Assembly: GCA_002839315.1 (NCBI GenBank)
Contig: PGXV01000007.1
Coordinates: 191,934-255,933, forward strand
Source: Spirochaetae bacterium HGW-Spirochaetae-3
GTDB lineage: Bacteria > Spirochaetota > Spirochaetia > Treponematales > UBA12059
Length of the DNA: 64,000 bases
Direction of reading: 5' to 3'
Of this stretch, positions 33,694 through 41,751 are shown piece by piece. Below the pieces are notes generated by a model that saw nothing but the letters and a program-made list of their open reading frames with translations, did not search any database and had not been told where the DNA came from. Both the position numbers and the translations under genes were made by a program. Each line of letters begins with the position of its first letter. The first letter of the stretch is position 1.

Positions 33694-34596
33694 ATGGGCA
33701 TCGATCGCGCGGAGAAGAAGAGCGCCGAGTCCGTCGGAATGCTGTACGGCATAGCCGCCTACTCGCTATGGGGGCTTTTCCCGCTCTATTGGAAGCGCTT
33801 GGCAACGGTGCCGTCGGTGCAGATACTGATGCATCGCGTGGTATGGGCCTTCGTCATGACGGCTATCCTGTCGTTGGCGCTGGGTCGCTGGAAGATCATG
33901 GCTCGGCTGTTCCGCGAACCTCGCCGCTTGGCCGCGACGATCGCGGCCGGCTTTCTCGTGACGGCTAACTGGGGCATCTATATATGGGCCGTCAATTCGG
34001 GACGTATCATCGAGACGAGCCTCGGTTACTACCTGAATCCCCTCGTCTCCGTGGCGCTCGGCAATATCGTGCTGAAGGAACGGATAGACAAGGGCATCAT
34101 CGCGGCCTGCGTCATCGCTGCGGCGGGCATCGCCATACTGACCGTGTCGTACGGCAAGCTCCCCTGGGTCTCCCTGACGCTCGCGGGCACCTTCGCTCTA
34201 TACGGCCTCATCAAGAAGATGGCCGGACTCGACGCGCTGGCGGGCCTCGCGATGGAAACGGCGCCCGTGTTCCCGTTCGCCGTCGCCTATCTCGTCATGG
34301 AGAACGCGGCGGGACGCGGCGCCTTCGGTTTCGTCGGCGCGACGGAGACCGTCATGCTCGTACTCGCGGGCGCGGTGACGGCCGTCCCCCTGCTGTTCTT
34401 CGCGGAGGGCGTCAAGCGGGTACCGCTCTCCAGGCTGGGATTCCTCCAGTACATCTCGCCGACGTCGCAGCTGCTGCTCGGGGTATTCGTATTCGGAGAG
34501 ACGCTGTCGGGTACCAGGGCCCTCGCCTTCGCGTTCATCCTGGCGGCCCTGCTCGTCTTCGCCCTCAGCCGACGGAAGCTCAGTTCCGTACGCTAA
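33694..34596 (+). CDS. rarD: EamA/RarD-type transporter
   Basis: 300-residue drug/metabolite transporter with ten predicted helices in two EamA repeats. RarD hallmarks: GMLYGIAAYSLWGLFPLYWK, HRVVWAF, NWGIYIWAVNSGRIIETSLG and the FLQYISPTSQLLLGV block. Substrate unknown; RarD homologues were named for chloramphenicol sensitivity in Pseudomonas. GGGGGAAC precedes the ATG. Its 3' end overlaps the convergent hutI by 17 bp. Confidence 0.87.
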   Translation: MGIDRAEKKSAESVGMLYGIAAYSLWGLFPLYWKRLATVPSVQILMHRVVWAFVMTAILSLALGRWKIMARLFREPRRLAATIAAGFLVTANWGIYIWAVNSGRIIETSLGYYLNPLVSVALGNIVLKERIDKGIIAACVIAAAGIAILTVSYGKLPWVSLTLAGTFALYGLIKKMAGLDALAGLAMETAPVFPFAVAYLVMENAAGRGAFGFVGATETVMLVLAGAVTAVPLLFFAEGVKRVPLSRLGFLQYISPTSQLLLGVFVFGETLSGTRALAFAFILAALLVFALSRRKLSSVR

Positions 34597-35830
34597 CGAC
34601 CTTGCCGCGCTTGATGACGGTGTCCACGATGTTCATGCCGGCGTTATAGGCCAGGTGCCTGAATGACGGAGCGTCGAGGATGAGCGCGTCGGCGATCTTG
34701 CCCGGCTCGATAGAGCCACGGTCGCCGGCTTGCCCGACCGCGGCGGCTCCGTTAAGCGTCAGCGCCGTAAGGACTTCCTCTATCGACATGTTCATGTACA
34801 ATACGCCGAGAGCCGCGACGAGGGGAATGGACTGACTGTAGCACGAGCCGGGGTTCAAGTCGCTGGCCAGCGCGACCGCGAGCCCCCGGTCTATCATGCC
34901 CCTCGCGTCGGCGTACGGCTCGCGTAGCGTGAACGCGGTTACGGGCAGGCACGTAGCGACGACGCCCGCCCGCGCCATCGCGTCCAGATCGTCTCCGGAG
35001 GCCTTGAGCAGGTGATCGGCGCTCGCGGCGCCCATCGCGGCCGCGAGCCCGGCCCCGCCTATCCTGACTATCTCGTCGGCGTGCAGCTTGAGGCCGAAGC
35101 CGGCGTCGCGGGCCGCCTCCAGGAAACGCCTCGAATCCTCCAGGCCGAAGACCCCCTCCTCGCAGAACACGTCGCAGAATCGGGCCAATCCCCGCTCTCG
35201 GACGCGGGGCAGGACGTCGCGCAGGATGAAATCGATATAACCCGAAGGCGAATCCTTGTATTCCGTCGGAATGGAATGCGGGCCCATGTACGTGGCGACG
35301 ATATCGACGGGTTGCCTGGCGTCGAGGACCCGCATGGCCTCTAGCTGGCGAATCTCCGTATCCAGGTCGAGGCCGTAGCCCGACTTGCCCTCGACGGTGG
35401 TAATGCCCAGTTCGAGCATGCGCTCGAGCCGCGGGGTAGCCGAGGCCAGCAGGTCGTCGAGGCTCGCGCTTCTCGTGTCGCGGACCGTGTTGGCGATGCC
35501 GCCGCCCCGGGCGTGTATCTCCATGTACGGTAGTCCCGCCGCGCGCCAGTAGAATTCTTCGGCGCGATAGCCTCCGAAGACGAAATGCGTATGCGAGTCG
35601 ACGATGCCGGGCACGACGGCCCGGCCCCCGGCGTCGACGAACTCAGGCGCCGGGCCCTCGACGGGAGGCATCTCGCGTGCAGGGCCCGCCCAGACTATCG
35701 TCTCGACGTCGATCGCGACGGCCGCGTCGCGTACGACGCGAAGCTCCGACATCCCGGCGCCCCGGCGCGCGCTCGAGCCGGTCGGGGTCGCGAGCTCGCC
35801 TATGTTCCCGATGACCAGCGTGGCTTTCAT
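34580..35830 (-). CDS. hutI: Imidazolonepropionase
   Basis: 416-residue amidohydrolase for step three of histidine degradation, imidazolone-propionate to N-formimino-glutamate. Metal ligands in DSHTHFVFGG, the substrate-binding EGKSGYGL, KLHADE and the SDLNPG block are all present and in order. Length is normal. It begins 15 nt after the PPi-PEPCK stop on the same strand and is probably co-transcribed with it, apart from the hutHU unit that runs the other way 4 kb off. Confidence 0.95.
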   Translation of the reverse strand: MKATLVIGNIGELATPTGSSARRGAGMSELRVVRDAAVAIDVETIVWAGPAREMPPVEGPAPEFVDAGGRAVVPGIVDSHTHFVFGGYRAEEFYWRAAGLPYMEIHARGGGIANTVRDTRSASLDDLLASATPRLERMLELGITTVEGKSGYGLDLDTEIRQLEAMRVLDARQPVDIVATYMGPHSIPTEYKDSPSGYIDFILRDVLPRVRERGLARFCDVFCEEGVFGLEDSRRFLEAARDAGFGLKLHADEIVRIGGAGLAAAMGAASADHLLKASGDDLDAMARAGVVATCLPVTAFTLREPYADARGMIDRGLAVALASDLNPGSCYSQSIPLVAALGVLYMNMSIEEVLTALTLNGAAAVGQAGDRGSIEPGKIADALILDAPSFRHLAYNAGMNIVDTVIKRGKVVSVRN

Positions 35831-35845
35831 TGTGCGGCCTTCGGT

Positions 35846-38800
35846 CTATCGGGCGCGGTACAGCGGATCGACGCCTATGGTTCCCGTAAGCGACGCCGCG
35901 TACGACGGCAGTGATACCTGACTCAGCTTTTCCTTGACCTGAGCCAAATCGCGCCTCGCCCTGACGAGCTCGCGCTCGTCGCGTCCCCTGGGCGCGGCGA
36001 GGAATTCCTCGAGGTAAGCCACGCCTTCCGAGAGCCTTATGCGCTCCGCGTCCGCGTAGGCGGATAGCCTGGCCTTGTACCAGTCCGATCCGAGGACGTA
36101 CTCGATGTCGAACAGGCGCCGCAGATCCGGGTTGTCCAGGCCCTTGCCTTCCCAGGTTCCTTCCGCCATGACGTGCAGGATGGCCCGCAGCGGCGGTATC
36201 GCCGCGTCGATGGAGCCGTCCTCGATATAGTTCCTGGCGACGCGTTCCTGGGCTTCGGCGATATTCAGGATTCCGTCCGCGAAGTAGTCGAGGCTCTGGA
36301 GCTCCGGACGGAGCACCTCTTCGGGGAAGACCGCCGACGGCGCGTCGAAGATGCGGCCGAGGAAGTGCGACGCGAATAGCGGAGTAATACGCCAACCTAA
36401 CCGGCCGGCCGGGATCTTCCTGCCTCCGTGCTCGAAGTCGACGATGCGTTCCAGGTATCCGTTCCTGGCGAGGAAGACGGGATCGCGCTCCTCTGGCGTA
36501 AGCCGGGCCCACAACTCGGGGACAAGCAGGGATATATCGTGGTCTACCTTGTACTTGTGCCCGATATAGCCGGCCGCCGTGGTAAAGCCGTTATAGCCGC
36601 CGAGTATGAACCCCAGGAGCGCGTTGTTGAGGTCGGTCGTCGGGCACAGGGAGTTGAACGGCCCCTTCGTCAGGGCGCCCTCCGAACCGGCGCCGGTGGT
36701 CGACGGGCTCTTGCCCGTCAGCGAGCAGACGAAGTCCATGAACAGCTCGGGCAGTTCCTGGTAATGAACCGGACCGAAAACGGCGAGCGGCCTGATGCCG
36801 GCCTCCGGATCGGGCGGATTATTGCGCCTGCCGGGCAGGATGGCGCCGACGGGATGGTGTATCGGGTCCTCCGCCTTGACCATGCGGAACAGCCTGGCCC
36901 CGACGTCCGCCAGGTACCTGTCCTGAGGGGTCGAGTAGTTGAGGTCCAGCTGGAGGTAGCGAGGGTTCTTGGAAGGCTTGCCGTCGACGATGCGCGGGTT
37001 CGACGATACGACGAACCAACGGAACGCGTCGTCGCGCTCCGCGTCGACTATCATCTGGCGCATGGGCGCGGTGTACTCGGACAGCTCGACGGTGCGCTCT
37101 ATCATCTCGCCGGCCTTCGACCTCGACAACGGCTCGAAGTTGGATATGAAGTTGTCCATCCTCGACATGTCGATCTCGGCCTGCTTGTCGTAGCCGCGGT
37201 GCACGGCGTCGTCGGGGCGTTGGAAGAAGCGCGTCTCGCAGTTCTTGGCGAACTTGACCGACGCGCCGCGCACGTCGTCCGGCAGGTCGGTGAGGGACGC
37301 GACCGGCGCGAGGACCGACGCGGTTATGTCGTCCTCCCACTGGATCTTGGCGGCGGGCATGTAGTCCTGCCTGAGCTTGTGGATCGACCTGGCGCCTTCC
37401 GGAGTCGTGCCTATGCGCAGGTAGGAGGCCTGGACCGCCCTGCCCTCGAATTTGACGACGTTGCCCGCGGCCCCGTTGACGACGTCCGTGCCGAAGTGGC
37501 TCGCCCAGTCGGCGCCCCACTCGGGCTTGTAGAAACGCTTCACGAGGAAGACGAGCGCCTTGACCCGCTCAGGGATGGAGGACAGCCACGCGTTGTACTC
37601 GTCGGTCTGGAGCGGCGAGGGCGACAGGAGCTTTATGACGCTGCCGAGGGAGCGCCTGTCCGATAGTATCGACCTGCTGGACTTCCCGTGGTTCTCCTTC
37701 GGGTCCTTGAAGCGCGAGCCGTAGTCGTAGTCCATCACCGCCCTCACGGCGGCCATGTCCGCCGCGAAGTCGCCGGTTACGATGGGACCGTCGCTCATCG
37801 CGTCGGTTATCGACTTGGAGATCTCGGATTTCCCGCCGCCCGACACCGTGCAGGGCTTGTGGCAGAGCAGCCCGTCCGCCTGGGTGCCGACGAGTCTCCA
37901 TGAACCGGTCTTGGGGTGCTGGTTCATGCGGACGCGGTATCCGGTGGGATGCACGTACGTCTCGGCGGGGAGCAGGCGCAGGCTCTGCGCGCGGCCGTCG
38001 CGGTTCCAGCTGGCCTTCTGCGTATCGAGCGAGAGCACGGCGTCCTCGGGGAGGTAGACGATATTGGGGAACATAAGGTCGACGGCGTAGCCTTCCGGAC
38101 GTTGCTCGATACGGCCGCTCAGGAGTCGTACTACGTCGTCGATGGTCTGGCCCTTGGACCTCAGGTTGGTATCGGGGACGAATCGGATACCGAGGTTGAA
38201 GCTCGGCAGCACGAGCGCTCCGCCCGCGTGCTCTTCCTCGGTCAGCCCGAGCAGGTTCGAGGAATAGGAGATATGCGTCTTTATCTCCTTCTTGGTGTAC
38301 CCGAAGTAGTTATCGGCGATGATGGTGACGATGACGCCGCGCTCGTCGCGGGCGCATATCTTGAACGGCTTGCCTTCGTTGTACTTCTCGTCGGCGGTCT
38401 TCCACGCCATGCCGTCGCGCCTCTGGCGCTCCGTCGCGTCGTCCCAGGCGGGCAGGCCGAGGTCCTTCTTGAGCATACCTACGAGATGGGTCGCGAGTAC
38501 TATGCAGCCGGTGTGGCCGGTCCAGTGGAGCGGATCGAGCGCGGCGTCGTTGTCGGAGACGTAAGGGTCGCCGGAGTTGCCGAAGATGCTCTCGGCGAAG
38601 TCGAGGTTCGCGGCCAGGGACGCCGGCGCGAAAAACCTCGTCTCCATCGACCGTTCCTCGAAGAGCCCAGGAACTTCCGGCCGTACCGTCGGCCTCATGA
38701 GAATGGACAGGAAGCATCGGGCCGGATCGGGCTCCTGCGCGGTGAACGGCAGGACGAGCAGGTCCTCGGGCGGCGCGAATGCGGCCCTGAGGAGCCTCGC

Positions 38801-39304
38801 GAAGGCGAGCCTGGGGACCGCTTTCTTGTCCAGCGGGACGGGCAGGCCGCCTTCGGCGATATGGAATACCCCTTGGGTGGTCCGGCGGTCGTTGGCCGGA
38901 TTATGGAGCACGCCGTTGCGGATCCGATACGACGATAGCGTCGGAGACTTGTAGTCGTGGGCGTCCGGAGGAAGGGCTAGCTCCCTGGCCATGCCGTAGC
39001 GGTCGAGGACGAGGGTCTTGGACGGCAGCCTCGGACGATCCGCGAGCGGCAAGTCGGCTAGATACGAGTCCAGGAAGGCCTGTATCCTCGAGTCAGCCGG
39101 CGGAAGGTAGTCGGCGAGCAGTCGTTCCTTCTCGCGGTAGTTAGCGAGCATGTCGTTGGCCAGCTCGAGGAAGACGGTGCCTTCCTTGGAATAGACCGTG
39201 AGGCCCATTGCGGCTAGTTTAAGGTTGATATAGGCGATGAGCCTGCCGCGCTCGGATGGCGAGCGACGGTCGAGATGGACTCCGAAATCGCGCTTTACGG
39301 GCAT
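35846..39304 (-). CDS. PPi-type phosphoenolpyruvate carboxykinase
   Basis: 1152-residue cytosolic enzyme that I assign to the pyrophosphate-dependent PEPCK family (EC 4.1.1.38; interconverts PEP plus CO2 plus phosphate with oxaloacetate plus PPi), known from Propionibacterium and Entamoeba and about twice the size of ATP- or GTP-PEPCK. Blocks I recognise: NGVLHNPANDRRTTQGVFHI, WTGHTGCIVLATHLVG, CARDERGVIVTIIADNYFGY, the P-loop-like TVSGGGKSEISKSI, FQRPDDAVHRGYDKQAE, and TGKSPSTTGAGSEGALTKGP. These match the family essentially along its full length. GGAGG stands 6 nt before the ATG. It heads a unit with hutI. Recognition is from memory of the family, without a search. Confidence 0.8.
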   Translation of the reverse strand: MPVKRDFGVHLDRRSPSERGRLIAYINLKLAAMGLTVYSKEGTVFLELANDMLANYREKERLLADYLPPADSRIQAFLDSYLADLPLADRPRLPSKTLVLDRYGMARELALPPDAHDYKSPTLSSYRIRNGVLHNPANDRRTTQGVFHIAEGGLPVPLDKKAVPRLAFARLLRAAFAPPEDLLVLPFTAQEPDPARCFLSILMRPTVRPEVPGLFEERSMETRFFAPASLAANLDFAESIFGNSGDPYVSDNDAALDPLHWTGHTGCIVLATHLVGMLKKDLGLPAWDDATERQRRDGMAWKTADEKYNEGKPFKICARDERGVIVTIIADNYFGYTKKEIKTHISYSSNLLGLTEEEHAGGALVLPSFNLGIRFVPDTNLRSKGQTIDDVVRLLSGRIEQRPEGYAVDLMFPNIVYLPEDAVLSLDTQKASWNRDGRAQSLRLLPAETYVHPTGYRVRMNQHPKTGSWRLVGTQADGLLCHKPCTVSGGGKSEISKSITDAMSDGPIVTGDFAADMAAVRAVMDYDYGSRFKDPKENHGKSSRSILSDRRSLGSVIKLLSPSPLQTDEYNAWLSSIPERVKALVFLVKRFYKPEWGADWASHFGTDVVNGAAGNVVKFEGRAVQASYLRIGTTPEGARSIHKLRQDYMPAAKIQWEDDITASVLAPVASLTDLPDDVRGASVKFAKNCETRFFQRPDDAVHRGYDKQAEIDMSRMDNFISNFEPLSRSKAGEMIERTVELSEYTAPMRQMIVDAERDDAFRWFVVSSNPRIVDGKPSKNPRYLQLDLNYSTPQDRYLADVGARLFRMVKAEDPIHHPVGAILPGRRNNPPDPEAGIRPLAVFGPVHYQELPELFMDFVCSLTGKSPSTTGAGSEGALTKGPFNSLCPTTDLNNALLGFILGGYNGFTTAAGYIGHKYKVDHDISLLVPELWARLTPEERDPVFLARNGYLERIVDFEHGGRKIPAGRLGWRITPLFASHFLGRIFDAPSAVFPEEVLRPELQSLDYFADGILNIAEAQERVARNYIEDGSIDAAIPPLRAILHVMAEGTWEGKGLDNPDLRRLFDIEYVLGSDWYKARLSAYADAERIRLSEGVAYLEEFLAAPRGRDERELVRARRDLAQVKEKLSQVSLPSYAASLTGTIGVDPLYRAR

Positions 39305-39404
39305 GTGAGCCTCCGTTCGTATATAGAAGAATGCTAGAGGGCAACCACCATCGTAGTATGAACAGGCGATTTATTCCATAGCGGACACTCTCCGGAGCGT
39401 CGCG

Positions 39405-39413
39405 TGGTATACT
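39405..39413 (+). promoter_or_regulatory. Extended -10 promoter, probably leaderless transcript
   Basis: TGGTATACT (39405-39413) matches an extended -10 element. The start codon at 39421 is only 8 nt downstream, where transcription should begin, and no ribosome-binding site is present, so a leaderless mRNA is likely. Confidence 0.55.
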
Positions 39414-39420
39414 GGCGGTC

Positions 39421-40020
39421 ATGGCGAGAAGCGATCTGGAAGCTATCCTGGACTATATACTCAACAAGGCCGACCAAGGCGAATTCGAGGTGATAGCCAA
39501 GGCGTGCGAGCGCCGTCGCCGCGATATGGGGAAGTACGCCGGGCTCGGCGGCCTTAATCCGGGGGCGTTGGCGGAGAAGATGGCCGCCTCGGTGCAGCAG
39601 GGGGTCGGCGCGAGCATGGACGGCCTCCGCGATACCGTCCGGGACTACGTCGCGCGCATAGTACGCCAGAACGAGCCCGGCGCCACCGACGATCAGATCG
39701 AGGCGCTTCTCGACGAATGCCTGCCGGACCGATCCGGCGCCTCGGCCTCCAAGACGGGCTCTCCTTCGGGCGGATCGTCCGGCGGAGCCGACCTGCCCCC
39801 CGAGGCGATAGCGATGATGGTACGGGATTTCTGCGATTATTCGTTGGGTATGATGCCGCCTTCCAAGCAGCAGGAGCTATGGGAGGGCATCCCCGACTGG
39901 CAGGACGCGTATTGGGCCTCGTTCCCGCCGGAAATCAGGGCCTTCGTGAAGGCGAGGCTCGAGGAACGGCTGCCGGAGGACGAATTCTGGTCCGCCGTCT
40001 TCAGCGTGCTCGGTCTTTGA
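39421..40020 (+). CDS. Hypothetical protein, 199 residues
   Basis: I do not recognise the family. Soluble, no signal peptide or membrane span. N-terminal helical, basic segment (DLEAILDYILNKADQGEFEVIAKACERRRRD), a middle rich in Ser and Gly (about residues 102-122, GASASKTGSPSGGSSGG), and an acidic, Trp-containing C-terminal region (MPPSKQQELWEGIPDWQDAY). Faces the PPi-PEPCK gene divergently across 116 bp, so shared regulation is possible. The last codons form part of a 15-bp tandem repeat. Confidence 0.8.
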   Translation: MARSDLEAILDYILNKADQGEFEVIAKACERRRRDMGKYAGLGGLNPGALAEKMAASVQQGVGASMDGLRDTVRDYVARIVRQNEPGATDDQIEALLDECLPDRSGASASKTGSPSGGSSGGADLPPEAIAMMVRDFCDYSLGMMPPSKQQELWEGIPDWQDAYWASFPPEIRAFVKARLEERLPEDEFWSAVFSVLGL

Positions 40021-40053
40021 CCGCTCGGTCTATGACCGCTCGGTCTTCGACCG
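40009..40053 (+). repeat. Three tandem 15-bp units, each an inverted repeat
   Basis: CTCGGTCTTTGACCG, CTCGGTCTATGACCG and CTCGGTCTTCGACCG follow each other without gaps. In each, CGGTC and GACCG are complementary, so each unit can form a 5-bp hairpin. The first unit contains the stop codon of the upstream gene. May act as a weak transcription end or mRNA 3' protector. Confidence 0.75.
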
Positions 40054-40106
40054 GGACAATACGGTAAGGAGAATCACCCGGACGCCTCGCCCAGCCGGCG
40101 GGCGCG

Positions 40107-40115
40107 TGTTATAAT
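40107..40115 (+). promoter_or_regulatory. Extended -10 promoter of the hutHU unit
   Basis: TGTTATAAT (40107-40115) is a perfect extended -10. No good -35 box is present, which extended -10 promoters tolerate. Predicted start near 40122, 55 nt before hutH. Confidence 0.7.
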
Positions 40116-40176
40116 CCCGGCCTAGTCTGTCGCCAGGGAGCCGAACGGCGCCCTAGGCGTCCGCGAAAGGTCTTCA

Positions 40177-41751
40177 ATGGAAACGGTGGTACTCGACGGC
40201 CGAGAGGCCTGCATCAAGGACGTCGTGCTCGTCGCACGGTACGGAGCTACGGCGGAGCTCGCCGACGAGGCGGTGCCGAGGATCGAGGCCTCGCGCGAAA
40301 TCGTGGAGCGTTGCGTCGACGAGTCGCTGATCCGCTACGGCATCACGACCGGATTCGGAAAATTCTGCGATGTCGTCATAAGCCGCGAGAGCAATTCGAC
40401 CCTGCAACGCAACCTCATCATGAGCCACGCGGTCGGCGTCGGCAAGCCGCTGCCCGAGGAGGTCGTCCGCGCGATGATGCTCCTGCGCGTCAACGCCATC
40501 GCCGTCGGTGACTCGGGCGCGAGGCTGTCCACGGTCATGGCCCTCCTCGACATGCTGAACGCTGGGATCGTGCCGGTCGTGCCGGAGAAGGGCTCGCTCG
40601 GCGCGTCGGGAGACCTCGCGCCGCTGTCCCATATCGCCATAGCGCTGTGCGGCATGGGCGACTGCTTCTATAGGGGCAGGCGAGTACCGGCCGCCGACGC
40701 GCTGGCCGCCGCCGGCCTCGAACCGGTCGAGCTGGCCGCGAAGGAAGGCCTGGCGCTCATTAACGGCACCCAATGCATGACCGCCGTCGGCGCCCTGGCC
40801 GCCTACGACGCGTGGAAGCTGGCTCGTACGGCCGACGTCGTGGCCGCACTGACGATGCAGGCGCTTCGCGGCATCACCGACGCCTACGACCCGCGCGTCC
40901 ACGAGGCCCGCGGGCAGTTCGGGCAGATCGAGTGCGCGGCCAATATGCGCGCCCTGCTCGCCGGCTCTACGTGCGTCACCCGACAGGGCCAGGAGCGCGT
41001 CCAGGACCCGTATACGCTACGCTGCGTACCGCAGATCCACGGCGCGTCGCGCGACGCCATCGGCTACGCCTTCGACGTCGTCTCCCGCGAGATAAACGCG
41101 GCGACCGACAACCCGCTCATATTCGCCAACCCGGACGACCCCTCGGGCGGCGACATCATCTCCGGCGGTAACTTCCACGGCCAGCCCGTGGCGCTGGCCA
41201 TGGATTTCCTCGGCATCGCGGTAGCGGAGCTCGCGAACGTATCGGAGCGCCGCATCGAGCGCCTCGTCAACCCGGCGCTGTCCAACGGCCTGCCGGCGTT
41301 CCTCGTCAAGGACGGCGGGCTCAACTCCGGCTTCATGATCGTTCAGTATAGCGCCGCGTCCCTCGTGTCAGAGAACAAGGTGCTGGCCCATCCGGCGAGC
41401 GTCGACTCCATACCGTCGAGCGCCAACCAGGAGGACCACGTGTCCATGGGCACGATAGCGGCCCGCAAGGCCCGCGAGATACTCGAGAACGCCCGCACCG
41501 TCCTGTCGCTCGAGCTCCTGGCCGCGTGCCAGGCGATAGACCTGCGCGGCGGTCCCGGTTCCCTGTCGCCCGCCACCGCCGCCGCCTATCGCGCCCTGCG
41601 TTCCGCCGCTCCGATGGTGGAGAAGGACAGGATCATGCAGGCGGACATCCAGGCCGCGCTCGCCCTCGTCTCCGACGGCACGATACTGCGCGTCGCCGAG
41701 GACGTAATGGGCGCCGATATAGAAGGGGAAACGTATGACGAAGAGCGATAG
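40177..41751 (+). CDS. hutH: Histidine ammonia-lyase
   Basis: 524-residue enzyme that eliminates ammonia from histidine to give urocanate. YGITTGFGKF near residue 54 and GSLGASGDLAPLSHIA, whose Ala143-Ser144-Gly145 cyclises into the MIO electrophile, are diagnostic; NGTQCMTAVGA, ARGQFGQIECA and SSANQEDHVSMG follow as in other lyases. Overlaps hutU by 17 nt, indicating translational coupling. Confidence 0.96.
   Translation: METVVLDGREACIKDVVLVARYGATAELADEAVPRIEASREIVERCVDESLIRYGITTGFGKFCDVVISRESNSTLQRNLIMSHAVGVGKPLPEEVVRAMMLLRVNAIAVGDSGARLSTVMALLDMLNAGIVPVVPEKGSLGASGDLAPLSHIAIALCGMGDCFYRGRRVPAADALAAAGLEPVELAAKEGLALINGTQCMTAVGALAAYDAWKLARTADVVAALTMQALRGITDAYDPRVHEARGQFGQIECAANMRALLAGSTCVTRQGQERVQDPYTLRCVPQIHGASRDAIGYAFDVVSREINAATDNPLIFANPDDPSGGDIISGGNFHGQPVALAMDFLGIAVAELANVSERRIERLVNPALSNGLPAFLVKDGGLNSGFMIVQYSAASLVSENKVLAHPASVDSIPSSANQEDHVSMGTIAARKAREILENARTVLSLELLAACQAIDLRGGPGSLSPATAAAYRALRSAAPMVEKDRIMQADIQAALALVSDGTILRVAEDVMGADIEGETYDEER

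Noticed and set aside
40009-40053. Short CRISPR array
   Set aside because: Units are 15 bp, directly tandem and have no spacers or cas genes nearby.
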